From NCBI RefSeq assembly GCF_009789195.1, contig NZ_WSTC01000027.1, positions 1 to 64,000 of the forward strand: 64,000 bases of DNA, given 5' to 3'. Origin of the DNA: Paenibacillus sp. MMS18-CY102. Its GTDB lineage: Bacteria; Bacillota; Bacilli; Paenibacillales; Paenibacillaceae. Every line of letters starts with the position of its first letter. Position 1 is the first letter of the stretch. A program made the position numbers and the translations under genes. Positions 48,898-58,336 of the stretch are shown here, piece by piece. Below the pieces are notes generated by a model. The model was not told the DNA's origin. It worked only from the letters and a program-made list of their open reading frames with translations, and did not search any database.

Positions 48898-51399
48898 GTG
48901 AAAGAGAAGAACAAGCTGGTCATGTTTCCAAATGTTCAGCAAGCAGGCGCGGCAGCTATGCAGGAAGCCGTACGCAAAGGCCGCGACTGGGCGGCTGGAC
49001 GCAAATTGATTCAGCTGCTTGCTGCTAAGAAGTGGACGATCCTTCTTCTAGTCGTCGGTTTCTTGCTTGGACGAGCTGTCATTCTTGAATCTTTGATGCC
49101 GTTTGCCGCTGCCTATTTCGCCGTCTTGTACTTTTTGCGACGGGATGTATGCTTTTGGGCGGGCGTAGCGCTCGTCGCTGGAAGCTTCTTCGCGGTCACT
49201 CCCTCACCGGGTCCCATCGCGATGGAGCTTGCGGTCGTCTTCTTGCTTCTGAAAGGGCTAGAAGCTTATGAGCGCGCAGAGTTATCGTACGCACCGCTTC
49301 TCGTCTTCACGTCAACCTTGCTTGTCCAGTTATTCGGGGCGTTTATCCATAACAGCCTCGGCTGGTACGATCTTATGATGATTGTCGTGGAGGCTTCATT
49401 ATCCTTCGTCCTAACCCTTGTCTTCGTTCAAGCCATTCCGGTTCTCACCATGACGAAGAAAACGAGCGGGCTGCGGCATGAAGAGATTATATGCTTAATG
49501 ATTCTCATGGCATCTATTATGACCGGCGCTGTCGGTTGGGGGGTGTATGGCTTATCCGCAGAACATGTGACGTCGCGGTATATGCTGCTGTTGTTTGCAC
49601 TGGCAGGTGGGGCGCCTCTGGGCGCGTCGGTCGGGGTTGTTGCCGGACTGATCCTGAGTCTTGCTGATTTTAATGCCATCGTGCAGATGAGCTTGCTTGC
49701 ATTCGCGGGAATGCTGGCAGGGCTAATGCGAGAGGGTGGCAAAATGGCTGTCGCATTCGGCATGCTGCTCGGCACATCGATTTTATCCGTATACATTGGA
49801 AGCCAAGCGGATGTAATGGCTTCCACGTATGAGTCAATCGCTGCCGCGGTGCTGTTCATGCTCACGCCGAAGATTATGATTCGAACGATCGCTCGGTTCG
49901 TGCCGGGAACGCAAGAGCATGTGAAGTCACAGCATGAATACGCAAGGCGGGTAAGGCAAGTGACAGCGGAGCGGGTGGAGCAGTTTTCGGAGGTGTTCCG
50001 CCAACTGTCCAAGAGTTTCGGCCAACTTAATGGCGCAGTGGAGGCGGTGAAGCGCGAAGAAGAATTTAACCATTTTATGAACGCAGTTGCGGAAAAAAGT
50101 TGCCAGACCTGCCACCGCCGAGGCATGTGCTGGGAAGCGAAGTTTTATCAAACCTATAAGCTGATGACTGATATGATGACCACAGTAGAGGAGGGGCGGA
50201 AGCCATCGACCAAAGAGATGCCCAAGTCGTGGACGGCGCATTGCGTCAAGCCGCAGCAGGTGCTCGGCGTTATGCAGCAGCAATACGAGCTATACAAAAA
50301 CGACCGTCATTGGAAGAAGCAAATTATCGACTCCAGGCAGCTCGTCGCCGACCAGTTGTCCGGCGTGTCGCAGGTCATGGAGGACTTAGCGAAAGAGATT
50401 AAGCGGGAAGGCCAGACGCTTCATCTGCAGGAGGAGCAGATTCGTGAAGCGCTGGAGGGGCTCGGCTTGTCGATCCAGAGCATCGACATCATTAATTTGG
50501 AGGAGGGTAATGTAGAGATTGAGGTCTACCATACATTCGCGAGGGGGTATGACGAATGCCGTAAAATAATTGCGCCGTTGTTGACGGACATTTTGGGCGA
50601 ACACATTGCCGTGAAAGCAGAGCGTTACCCAGAGCGGCAGGGATCGCCAGCACTCGTGACGTTCGGTTCCGCGAAAGAGTTCGAGGTGGAGACAGGTGTT
50701 GCTGGACTGGCCAAGGGCGGTGACTTGCTGTCGGGAGATAGCTTTAGCACCATTGAGCTCGGCAATGGCAAATTTGCAGTCGCGATCAGCGACGGTATGG
50801 GCAATGGCGAGCGTGCGCGGCTGGAGAGCAGCACGGCGCTAACCATTTTGCAACAGCTGCTGCAGTCGGGGATGGATGAGCGCCTTGCGATCAAATCGGT
50901 TAATTCGGTCCTGCTGCTGCGTTCGCCTGACGAGGTGTTCGCGACGGTGGATGTCGCATTGATCGATATGTACACGGCGAAGACGACTTTCCTTAAGATT
51001 GGCTCAACGCCGAGCTTCATTAAACGTGGACAGGAGGTTATTCCGGTTACGGCAAACAATTTGCCGATCGGGATTTTGCAAGATATTGATGTGGATCTCA
51101 TTACGATGCAGCTCCAGCCGGGCGATACGCTCATTATGATGACGGACGGCATCTACGATGCGCCAGGGCATGCAGTGAACAAGGAGATGTGGATGAAGCG
51201 AATTATTCAGGAGATTAGTGTGACGGAACCACAAGAAATTGCAGATGCGCTGCTGGATCGGGTAGTGCGCCATCACGAAGGGGAGATTATCGATGACATG
51301 ACCGTTGTTGTAGCGCGTGTGGACAAGCATCAGCCGGAATGGGCAACATTCCGTTGGACAGGCATTCCGCGCTTCGAGCGCCCGAGGACGGTGAGTTAA
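48898..51399 (+). CDS. spoIIE: stage II sporulation protein E (SpoIIE phosphatase)
   Basis: The membrane PP2C-type serine phosphatase that dephosphorylates the anti-anti-sigma factor SpoIIAA and so activates sigma-F in the forespore. It is 833 residues long with about ten N-terminal membrane spans (about 45-330), a central FtsZ-interaction/oligomerisation region (about 340-590, with a Cys-rich SCQTCHRRGMCW patch) and a C-terminal PP2C domain (about 595-820: AISDGMGNGERARLES, MMTDGIYDAPG, DDMTVVVARVD, the metal-binding Asp residues). GTG 48898 is preferred because it lies after the -10 and GGTGGTG; ATG 48883 is possible. Frames starting further upstream would cross the promoter. Confidence 0.95.
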   Translation: MKEKNKLVMFPNVQQAGAAAMQEAVRKGRDWAAGRKLIQLLAAKKWTILLLVVGFLLGRAVILESLMPFAAAYFAVLYFLRRDVCFWAGVALVAGSFFAVTPSPGPIAMELAVVFLLLKGLEAYERAELSYAPLLVFTSTLLVQLFGAFIHNSLGWYDLMMIVVEASLSFVLTLVFVQAIPVLTMTKKTSGLRHEEIICLMILMASIMTGAVGWGVYGLSAEHVTSRYMLLLFALAGGAPLGASVGVVAGLILSLADFNAIVQMSLLAFAGMLAGLMREGGKMAVAFGMLLGTSILSVYIGSQADVMASTYESIAAAVLFMLTPKIMIRTIARFVPGTQEHVKSQHEYARRVRQVTAERVEQFSEVFRQLSKSFGQLNGAVEAVKREEEFNHFMNAVAEKSCQTCHRRGMCWEAKFYQTYKLMTDMMTTVEEGRKPSTKEMPKSWTAHCVKPQQVLGVMQQQYELYKNDRHWKKQIIDSRQLVADQLSGVSQVMEDLAKEIKREGQTLHLQEEQIREALEGLGLSIQSIDIINLEEGNVEIEVYHTFARGYDECRKIIAPLLTDILGEHIAVKAERYPERQGSPALVTFGSAKEFEVETGVAGLAKGGDLLSGDSFSTIELGNGKFAVAISDGMGNGERARLESSTALTILQQLLQSGMDERLAIKSVNSVLLLRSPDEVFATVDVALIDMYTAKTTFLKIGSTPSFIKRGQEVIPVTANNLPIGILQDIDVDLITMQLQPGDTLIMMTDGIYDAPGHAVNKEMWMKRIIQEISVTEPQEIADALLDRVVRHHEGEIIDDMTVVVARVDKHQPEWATFRWTGIPRFERPRTVS

Positions 51400-51619
51400 G
51401 TTGAGGGAGTGAACGGAAGTAGAGGCGCATGAGAGAAAAGATAACTAGAATTGCTGGTGCAAGGGGGACATAGAACGGACGTGTGTAAAGATACCTGTCG
51501 CCATGGCCAAGCGCGCCCATTCGCGTGCAAGCCAACTTATGCCATAAGGCTATGCCAATAAGCTCGCGACACGCTTTGGAATAAGGCGGTTGCAGAGTTT
51601 TATTGGCATGCCTTTATTG

Positions 51620-51958
51620 TTATTGGCCGGCTAACACATTGATCATGTAATTGAGGAGGAAGATGGCGAAAAACCAAACGGCGATCGTCGGGTGCCCGGC
51701 TGCATACAGTGCTAAGGCTGCGAGCGCGAATACGATGGCTATCATAAGTGCCTTCCATGCGCCTTCGACCGGAATCGAAGCTTTGGGCGATAGATACGTA
51801 CCCCATACGAGGACCATGAGCGTTGGCGCACCAAGCCCTAATATAAGGCGTAGCGGCAGATTTGAACCTGCTTGAAAACCCCAGTACCCAAGCGCAGCAA
51901 CGGCACATAGCTCTAGGATGAATGTAAGGCCGAGATTCAGGATGAGTAAAATAGCCAA
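51620..51958 (-). CDS. YrdB-like DUF2568 membrane protein
   Basis: A 112-residue protein with four predicted membrane spans and the family stretch FILELCAVAALGYWGFQ ... GLGAPTLMVLVWGTYLSPKA. Function unknown. TTG 51958 is the likely start: GAGGAGG lies 7 bp upstream, and the 30-codon extension to 52048 would run through the promoter and operators. It is inserted, on the opposite strand, between spoIIE and yabS. Two palindromic operators overlap its promoter, but no cognate regulator gene is nearby. Bases 51400-51619 beyond its stop hold no recognisable gene. Confidence 0.75.
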   Translation of the reverse strand: MAILLILNLGLTFILELCAVAALGYWGFQAGSNLPLRLILGLGAPTLMVLVWGTYLSPKASIPVEGAWKALMIAIVFALAALALYAAGHPTIAVWFFAIFLLNYMINVLAGQ

Positions 51959-51991
51959 AATAGTTCCTCCTCTATGCGAGTCGACAAAAAA

Positions 51992-52038
51992 ACTAATGTT
52001 ATTAGTTTTAATACAACTAATGACATTAGTTTTGTCAA
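51992..52038 (-). promoter_or_regulatory. promoter with two palindromic operators
   Basis: On the - strand, TTGACA (52038-52033) is followed after 17 bp by TGTATT, or after 19 bp by TATTAA. The perfect palindrome ACTAATG-A-CATTAGT (52016-52030) fills the spacer. A second, imperfect copy, ACTAATGTTATTAGT (51992-52006), lies at the start site with 24-bp centre spacing. This is the classic layout for a TetR- or MarR-type repressor. Confidence 0.65.
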
Positions 52039-52154
52039 TGGGCAGCATTTGCGTCTAAAATCTGGCATTCCCGGCAAAACTGCTAGAGAGATGAATAGAG
52101 TCGCAAGGCACAGAGCTGTTGATGTTGCCCACTTTAACGGAGGAGGGAATCTTA

Positions 52155-52880
52155 GTGAAACAAATTCTACTTATTACAGACGGTTGCTCCAATGTCGGCG
52201 TTAGTCCAGTTGTGGCGGCAGCGCATGCACATGCGGAAGCGATAACGGTGAACGTTGTCGGCGTGGTCGACAGAGGCGATGTTGGCGATTTTGGCGCGAC
52301 GGAGATTGAGGAGATTGCTCGGGCGGGCGGCGGCATGAGCCGGCTCGTTAACACAAAGCAGCTTTCGCAAACGGTGCAAATGATGACGCGCAAGACGGTT
52401 GTGCAGACGATACAGATGGCGGTGCAGAAGGAGTTAAAGCAGGTGTTCGGGCAAACGTCGATCGAATCGCTGCCGCCGGAGAAACGCGGGGAAGTCGTGC
52501 GCGTGATCGATGAGCTGGGCGAGACATCCAAGCTGCGTGTCGCATTGTTAATTGATGCGAGCGCGAGCATGAAGCCGAAGCTTGCGGCTGTAGAAGAAGC
52601 GATTCGCGACCTGATGTTAAGCCTCCAATCGCGGCAGGGAGCCAGCGAGCTGTCGGTGTTTCATTTTCCGGGATCGGCTTATGGCGAGGATTGTACGCTC
52701 GACCTGGATTGGACGGATAACCTCGGCGGTGTCCAATCGATCTTCCCTAAATTACAGATGCGCGGCACGACGCCGACCGGCCCGGCGATTATGTCCGTCA
52801 TTGATTTTTACCGCCAAGGGGATTATGGTAGAAAGAGTAGAGATGAAACGGACGGGATGATGAGTGACTACGTCGTTTAA
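52155..52880 (+). CDS. yabS: VWA-domain protein YabS
   Basis: A 241-residue protein with von Willebrand factor A-like features. There is an N-terminal ILLITDGCSNVGVSPVVAAAHAHAEA segment and a second domain with the MIDAS motif LLIDASASM (D-x-S-x-S), followed by a conserved TTPTGPAI Thr loop. In Bacillus subtilis YabS lies in the same place, next to yabT, and is a poorly characterised sporulation-period protein. GTG 52155 is preceded by GGAGGAGGG. It overlaps yabT by 17 bp. Confidence 0.88.
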   Translation: MKQILLITDGCSNVGVSPVVAAAHAHAEAITVNVVGVVDRGDVGDFGATEIEEIARAGGGMSRLVNTKQLSQTVQMMTRKTVVQTIQMAVQKELKQVFGQTSIESLPPEKRGEVVRVIDELGETSKLRVALLIDASASMKPKLAAVEEAIRDLMLSLQSRQGASELSVFHFPGSAYGEDCTLDLDWTDNLGGVQSIFPKLQMRGTTPTGPAIMSVIDFYRQGDYGRKSRDETDGMMSDYVV

Positions 52881-53799
52881 ATTCACCCTTGGCCGCGGAT
52901 CGGCCGTCACTGGCAAGTGGAAGGGCAAACATTATCGCATCGAGCGGATGCTGGGAGAAGGCGCAAACGGCAAGGTGTACCTTGTGCAGCGTGATAAAGA
53001 GTGGTATGCGCTGAAAGCCGGTGCAGACGCGGTCGACCTTCAATCCGAAATCAATGTGTTGCAGTCGCTGGACTTGCAGAGACGAATGAAACGGCCGGAT
53101 ACCGAGCCGTTTCTTGTCGATGTAGATGATTTGATTACGCCCGATGGGCAGGAGTTCCCTTTCTATGTAATGCGTTATGTACGCGGGGTGACGCTGGCCG
53201 GCTACTTGGCTAGAGAAGGGGCGGAGTGGTTCCCTTTAGTAGGGTATAATTTGCTGCGCAAACTGTCTGAGCTCCATGAAGCGGGCTGGTCGTTCGGCGA
53301 TTTGAAAGTGGAAAATATACTCGTTGCCGAATATGGCCGGGTGGAGCTGGTTGATTATGGCGGCGTAACCGGGTTCGGCAAAGGGGTTCGCCAGTTTACC
53401 GAAATTTACGACCGAGGCTACTGGAATGCTGGCAAGCGCATGGCGGATAGCGGCTATGACCTATTCTCGTTCGCTGTGCTATGCATTCAGCTGCATGATA
53501 GCAAGCGCTTGCTGCAACTCTCGCATCAGCTTCTTCCCCAAAATCGCTCGCCGGAAGAACTGCTCCGGCTTGCACAGCTGCAGCCGGCGCTTCGCCCGTT
53601 CATGGGCTGGCTTAGCGATGCGATGGCGGGGCGCTTCGCGAATGCGCGTGAAGCGGCGGCTTCATGGCAGCGGCTGGTAAGCCGTTCGGGAACGATGAAG
53701 AGCAGCCCGCCTGTACCTGGTTGGATGAAAGGGCTATTCATGCTGTCGGCAGGCGTGGCAGGAGCGGCAATTATTTGGCTGCTATGGCTCGAATGGTAG
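52864..53799 (+). CDS. yabT: serine/threonine protein kinase YabT
   Basis: A 311-residue Hanks-type kinase with a C-terminal membrane anchor (about 289-308). The glycine loop is LGEGANGKVYLV and the ATP Lys lies in YALKAG. The catalytic loop reads FGDLKVENIL (the His-Arg of HRD replaced by Phe-Gly, with Asp, Lys and Asn kept), and the metal loop is DYGG in place of DFG. In Bacillus subtilis YabT is a DNA-activated spore kinase that phosphorylates RecA. The start is GTG 52864, overlapping yabS. There is no extracellular sensor domain, as in its homologue. Confidence 0.9.
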   Translation: MTTSFKFTLGRGSAVTGKWKGKHYRIERMLGEGANGKVYLVQRDKEWYALKAGADAVDLQSEINVLQSLDLQRRMKRPDTEPFLVDVDDLITPDGQEFPFYVMRYVRGVTLAGYLAREGAEWFPLVGYNLLRKLSELHEAGWSFGDLKVENILVAEYGRVELVDYGGVTGFGKGVRQFTEIYDRGYWNAGKRMADSGYDLFSFAVLCIQLHDSKRLLQLSHQLLPQNRSPEELLRLAQLQPALRPFMGWLSDAMAGRFANAREAAASWQRLVSRSGTMKSSPPVPGWMKGLFMLSAGVAGAAIIWLLWLEW

Positions 53800-53883
53800 G
53801 ATGGCAGCAGCGATTGAAGGCGAATAGCAGAATGCGAGTCATGTTTGCCCGGAGCGGGCGTTTATTGAAGGAGTATGAGGGCA

Positions 53884-55326
53884 ATGGATGAGTGGATGAA
53901 GCAATTGATCGCAGCGAGAGATGCAGATCATTTATGGCAACAAGGCGATGCTATTGTTGTCGCGGTATCCGGTGGCCCTGATTCCATGATGCTGCTTCAC
54001 CTCCTGCATCGGGCCGCCGTGGATGATAGGCTGTCGCTTGTGGCCGCGCATGTGGATCATGGCTTCAGGGGCGCGGAATCTGCGGCTGAAGGGGAGCAGG
54101 TTCGTGCTTTCGCTTCAGAGCTAGGGGTAGCCTTCGAGTCGATTAAGCTGGATATGCCGACATATATAGAAGAAACAGGAATGAATGGCCAACTCGCATC
54201 GAGAGTGCGGCGTTATGAATTTTTGCACCAGATTGCCTCGCAGCATGGGGCGAAGCGGATCGCTCTTGCCCACCACGCCGATGACCAGGCAGAGACGGTG
54301 CTGATGCGTTTGCTGCGCGGAACGGGAACCGGAGGGCTCGCCGGCATGCAGCCAAAACGGCTGGATAAAAACGTGGAACTTATCCGCCCGATGCTGCGTA
54401 TGTACAAGACGGATATTTTTCGTTACATCTCACACTACGGTATTCCCTATGTTACTGACAGCAGCAATGAGAGAAGGGACTATTTTCGCAACGAAATTCG
54501 CTTGGATGTCATGCCTTATTTGACCCAATTCAACCCGCAATTGCCGGCTTCGTTTAATCGGCTTGCTGAGCTGGCATCTGGAGAAGACCAGTGGATGCAA
54601 GGCGAGGCGGCACGTGTTTTTGGACAGCTGGTTACCTGCTCGAAGGGGACGGATTGCGAGGTGGATCGGGCGGATTTCATTGGTCTCCCCGTCGCTTTAC
54701 AAAGAAGATTGATTAAACTAATATTAGATTATCTCACATTGGAAACAGCTGGCATGAAGCTGCCGGAGACGGCGGATTTTGAGCGGATTGAATCGATGCG
54801 AACCGCTGCTCTTGCGCTATCTCCTACGACTTGGCGTATGGATGCTGGCAATGGTACAGTCTTCGTGCGAACGTACGATGCATTGAGATGGTCAGGCTTG
54901 CATAGCAAGCAGCTAAGGCCTTGTCCGCCTTATGCGTACGGGATTTCAGGAGTGGAAGGAACGGTAAATGTTCCAGAGGGGGGAATGTCGTTTCGGCTGA
55001 CGCTTTCAGCCGTAGCAGCAGAACGAGGGCCCTATCATGCCGCATTCGATGCGGATCAGCTTGTGTTCCCTCTAACCGTTCGCAATCGGCGTCCGGGCGA
55101 CCGGATGCGCGTAATTGGACTAAACGGCACCAAAAAGGTGCAAGATATGTTCGTTGATCTGAAGGTGCCTTCCTCTGAGCGAGACCGAATTCCGCTGCTT
55201 GTCGATGCAGAAGGGCAGGTGCTCTGGATTCCGGGAGCGAGGCGGTCGGCAATCGCTTCGATAGGCGCGGCAACAATGAACGTTTTGCGCGTGCATGCAT
55301 CACCAATTGAGACGAACATTGAATAA
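53884..55326 (+). CDS. tilS: tRNA(Ile)-lysidine synthase TilS
   Basis: An essential enzyme that changes C34 of the CAU-anticodon isoleucine tRNA to lysidine, using ATP and lysine. It is 480 residues long. The PP-loop is VAVSGGPDSMMLLHLL. The N-terminal ATPase domain (about 15-210) includes AHVDHGFRG, ALAHHADDQAET and RNEIRLDVMPYL. A middle domain (about 220-320) and a TilS C-terminal domain (about 375-475, VRNRRPGDRMRVIGLNGTKKVQDMFVDLKVPSSERDRIPLLVD) follow. GGAG lies 10 bp before ATG 53884; ATG 53875 is too close to it. Confidence 0.95.
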   Translation: MDEWMKQLIAARDADHLWQQGDAIVVAVSGGPDSMMLLHLLHRAAVDDRLSLVAAHVDHGFRGAESAAEGEQVRAFASELGVAFESIKLDMPTYIEETGMNGQLASRVRRYEFLHQIASQHGAKRIALAHHADDQAETVLMRLLRGTGTGGLAGMQPKRLDKNVELIRPMLRMYKTDIFRYISHYGIPYVTDSSNERRDYFRNEIRLDVMPYLTQFNPQLPASFNRLAELASGEDQWMQGEAARVFGQLVTCSKGTDCEVDRADFIGLPVALQRRLIKLILDYLTLETAGMKLPETADFERIESMRTAALALSPTTWRMDAGNGTVFVRTYDALRWSGLHSKQLRPCPPYAYGISGVEGTVNVPEGGMSFRLTLSAVAAERGPYHAAFDADQLVFPLTVRNRRPGDRMRVIGLNGTKKVQDMFVDLKVPSSERDRIPLLVDAEGQVLWIPGARRSAIASIGAATMNVLRVHASPIETNIE

Positions 55327-55386
55327 GCAGCCCTTGTACGATCATACATATAAGTTATAGGCCCAAGCCTAGGGCGAGGGACTGGA

Positions 55387-55486
55387 GCAGCTTATGCTGC
55401 GATCAGACGCATAATCAAAGCGTATGCTTACGAGGCAGCTTATGCTGCATATCTGGTCTAATATTGACCAGAGCAGACGCATAATC
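55387..55486 (+). repeat. duplicated leader element upstream of hpt
   Basis: The palindrome GCAGCTTATGCTGC occurs at 55387-55400 and 55435-55448. Each copy is followed by CAGACGCATAATC (55404-55416 and 55474-55486). Between the second pair lies the hairpin CTGGTC/GACCAG (55453-55471). The block ends 5 bp before the hpt ribosome site, so it would be in the leader of any upstream transcript. Confidence 0.7.
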
Positions 55487-55502
55487 TTTAGGAGGATTCA
55501 AT

Positions 55503-56042
55503 TTGCTAAAAGATATCCAGGAAGTATTGTTCGACGCAGAGACCATTCAGAATAAAGTCAAGGAACTGGGCGAACAGCTCAGCCAAGATTTTGAAGGGCG
55601 CAATCCTCTCGTTATCTGCGTTTTGAAAGGCGCGTTTATATTTATGTCAGATCTGGTTAAACAATTAAGCATCCCTCTAGAGATCGACTTCATGGCGGTC
55701 TCCAGCTATGGAGCTTCGACCAAGTCGTCGGGCGTCGTAAAGATCATTAAGGATCTCGACGTTACGGTTGAAGGGCGCGAGGTGCTAATCGTTGAAGATA
55801 TTATCGACAGCGGCCTGACGCTCAGCTACTTGATCGACGTGCTGGAACGCCGCAACGCGAAGTCGGTTACAGTCGTTACGCTGTTCGACAAGCCCGCGCG
55901 CCGTACGGTTGATCTTGAAGCTGATTACAAAGGCTTCAGCTTGCCAGACGAATTCATCGTAGGTTACGGCCTCGATTACGCTGAACACTACCGCAACTTG
56001 CCATTCGTCGGCATTTTGAAGCGTGAAGTCTACACCAAGTAA
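55503..56042 (+). CDS. hpt: hypoxanthine (guanine) phosphoribosyltransferase
   Basis: A purine salvage enzyme that joins hypoxanthine or guanine to PRPP. It is 179 residues, full family length. The PRPP-binding motif is [17 protein letters not shown], with the N-terminal [16 protein letters not shown], the flexible-loop region [10 protein letters not shown], and the base-contacting [25 protein letters not shown] C-terminal segment. TTG 55503 is the start, 6 bp after GGAGGA. The tilS-hpt-ftsH order is conserved in Bacillota. Confidence 0.95.
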   Translation: MLKDIQEVLFDAETIQNKVKELGEQLSQDFEGRNPLVICVLKGAFIFMSDLVKQLSIPLEIDFMAVSSYGASTKSSGVVKIIKDLDVTVEGREVLIVEDIIDSGLTLSYLIDVLERRNAKSVTVVTLFDKPARRTVDLEADYKGFSLPDEFIVGYGLDYAEHYRNLPFVGILKREVYTK

Positions 56043-56090
56043 GTCATTTTCTTAGCGATTCGCCTCTAGCATGGCGGCCTTCCCGCATTG

Positions 56091-56120
56091 TTGTGAAGGA
56101 AAGTCATGCTATGGTAAAAT
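56091..56120 (+). promoter_or_regulatory. candidate sigma-A promoter of ftsH
   Basis: TTGTGA (56091-56096) and TAAAAT (56115-56120) with an 18-bp spacer lie 30 bp upstream of the ftsH start codon. This is a moderate match and excludes the longer reading frame opening at 56093. Confidence 0.5.
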
Positions 56121-56149
56121 ATTTAAAGCGTCTCGAGAGGAGGTTGGGG

Positions 56150-58171
56150 ATGAATCGAATCATCCGAAACACTGGATTTTATTTACTCATTTTTTTGGTG
56201 ACCGTGGGGATTGTCCAATTTATCAGCAGCCAAAATGACTCATCGTCGCAAATTCGATACGATGAGTTCCGGAAAGCACTCAAAACGGACAACATTGCAA
56301 GCTTAGAACTACAATTTGATGGCTACTCCTATTTGGTCACTGGTGAATATAAAAACCCGCCGGAAGCCAACGCAAAAAAATTCTATACCCGCACTAACGT
56401 TGATGAATTCGTAACGAAGGAAATCAACGAGCAAGCAGAGCAGCACAACATTCAAATCAAATATAAGAAGATGAAGGGCGAGAGCATTTGGCTCACGTTC
56501 CTGACATCGATCATTCCTTTCGTGATCATCTTTATCCTCTTCTTCTTCCTGATGAATCAGGCGCAGGGCGGCGGCGGCAAAGTGATGAACTTTGGCAAAA
56601 GCCGTGCGCGGCTGTACAACGAAGAGAAGAAGCGCGTCACGTTCGAAGACGTGGCGGGTGCGGACGAAGAGAAGCAAGAGCTTGTCGAGGTCGTTGAATT
56701 CTTGAAGGACCCTCGCAAGTTCGCAGCGGTTGGCGCCCGTATTCCGAAGGGTGTACTGCTCGTTGGCCCTCCAGGTACCGGCAAAACGTTGCTTGCACGC
56801 GCTGTTGCAGGCGAAGCTGGCGTACCGTTCTTCAGCATCTCAGGTTCAGACTTTGTTGAAATGTTCGTCGGGGTTGGCGCATCGCGTGTTCGCGACTTGT
56901 TCGAGAATGCGAAGAAGAATGCCCCTTGCATTATCTTTATTGACGAGATTGACGCTGTTGGCCGTCAACGTGGCGCAGGCCTTGGCGGCGGGCATGACGA
57001 GCGCGAGCAAACGCTCAACCAGTTGCTCGTCGAAATGGACGGCTTCGGCGCGAACGAGGGCATTATTATCGTCGCAGCGACGAACCGGCCAGATATTTTG
57101 GACCCGGCGCTTCTCCGTCCAGGACGTTTCGACCGCCAAATCACGGTTGACCGTCCAGATGTGAAAGGGCGCGAAGCGGTACTGAAAGTGCACGCACGCA
57201 ATAAACCGATGGCCAAGGATGTTAAGCTTGACATTATCGCGAAGCGTACGACAGGCTTTACGGGTGCAGACCTTGAAAACCTGTTGAACGAAGCAGCGCT
57301 CCTTGCGGCTCGCCGCAATAAGAAAGACATCGCGATGGTCGAAGTTGATGAAGCAATCGACCGCGTTATCGTAGGTACTGAGAAGCGCAGCCGTGTTATC
57401 AGTGATCGCGAGAAGCGCATTGTTGCTTACCATGAAGCGGGCCATACAATCGTTGGTTACTTCCTGGAGCATGCGGATGCTGTCCATAAAGTAACGATTA
57501 TCCCTCGCGGCAAAGCTGGCGGTTACGTCATCATGATGCCGAAGGAAGATCGGATGCTCGTCACGAAGCAAGAGTTGCTCGACAAAGTTACAGGCTTGCT
57601 TGGCGGCCGTGTAGCCGAGGAATTGTTTATCGGTGAAATCGGTACAGGCGCTTACAGCGACTTTAAGCAAGCAACGAGCATCGTGCGCAGCATGATTATG
57701 GAATACGGAATGAGCGAGAAGCTCGGGCCGATGCAATTTGGCAGCACGCAAGGCCAAGTATTCCTCGGCCGTGACATTGGTCACGAGCAGAACTACTCGG
57801 ATACGATTGCGTACCAAATTGACCAAGAAATGCAACGCATGATTAACGAATGCTACACGCGTGCGAAGAACCTGCTGATAGAGAAGACCAAAGAGATGCA
57901 CCTGATCGCACAGACGCTGCTTAGCGAAGAGACGCTTGAGCTTGAGCAGATCAAACGTTTGATCGAGACGGGCGCCATCGATGGCGACCTTCCTGAAGGC
58001 GAGACGATTCCTCAGGAATCAAATGCAGACGTACGAATTGATACAGTCGGCGGCGTTAAGGTTCGTATCCAGTCGAAGGAAGCTGACGAAGCGGCTCCTC
58101 TGGCAGACGATACGGCTGACAATGGCGAAGATGATGGAAATGGCGAGGGCGGACCAGACCGGAACGCGTAA
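56150..58171 (+). CDS. ftsH: ATP-dependent zinc metalloprotease FtsH
   Basis: A membrane-bound AAA+ protease of 673 residues. Two N-terminal membrane spans (about 8-26 and 112-130) flank a small extracellular domain. The AAA module has Walker A GPPGTGKT (about 206-213), Walker [13 protein letters not shown], pore motif [17 protein letters not shown], and the second region of homology ([20 protein letters not shown]). The M41 protease domain has HEAGH (about 428-432) and a downstream zinc-binding Asp. The C-terminal tail is acidic and probably disordered. GAGGAGG precedes ATG 56150, and the N-terminus [13 protein letters not shown] fits the family. It degrades membrane and regulatory proteins and supports sporulation. 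Confidence 0.97.
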   Translation: MNRIIRNTGFYLLIFLVTVGIVQFISSQNDSSSQIRYDEFRKALKTDNIASLELQFDGYSYLVTGEYKNPPEANAKKFYTRTNVDEFVTKEINEQAEQHNIQIKYKKMKGESIWLTFLTSIIPFVIIFILFFFLMNQAQGGGGKVMNFGKSRARLYNEEKKRVTFEDVAGADEEKQELVEVVEFLKDPRKFAAVGARIPKGVLLVGPPGTGKTLLARAVAGEAGVPFFSISGSDFVEMFVGVGASRVRDLFENAKKNAPCIIFIDEIDAVGRQRGAGLGGGHDEREQTLNQLLVEMDGFGANEGIIIVAATNRPDILDPALLRPGRFDRQITVDRPDVKGREAVLKVHARNKPMAKDVKLDIIAKRTTGFTGADLENLLNEAALLAARRNKKDIAMVEVDEAIDRVIVGTEKRSRVISDREKRIVAYHEAGHTIVGYFLEHADAVHKVTIIPRGKAGGYVIMMPKEDRMLVTKQELLDKVTGLLGGRVAEELFIGEIGTGAYSDFKQATSIVRSMIMEYGMSEKLGPMQFGSTQGQVFLGRDIGHEQNYSDTIAYQIDQEMQRMINECYTRAKNLLIEKTKEMHLIAQTLLSEETLELEQIKRLIETGAIDGDLPEGETIPQESNADVRIDTVGGVKVRIQSKEADEAAPLADDTADNGEDDGNGEGGPDRNA

Positions 58172-58185
58172 GCTATTATACGAAG

Positions 58186-58235
58186 AAGACCCGGCTTTCC
58201 CTATGCGGCATTCGCATTGGAGGCTGGGTCTTTTT
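58186..58235 (+). terminator. Rho-independent terminator after ftsH
   Basis: AAGACCC-G-GC pairs with GC-T-GGGTCTT around a loop that contains a GCGG/TTCGC mini-stem, followed by a T-run. It lies 15 bp after the ftsH stop codon. Confidence 0.75.
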
Positions 58236-58336
58236 GCTCATTAGGATAAAAATGCTTTAAGTCCTCAACATCACCGTGGTAAAATTGTCCTATTATTCAG
58301 GTTGAGTAATAAGAACTAGTATCGGGGGAACGGTGC

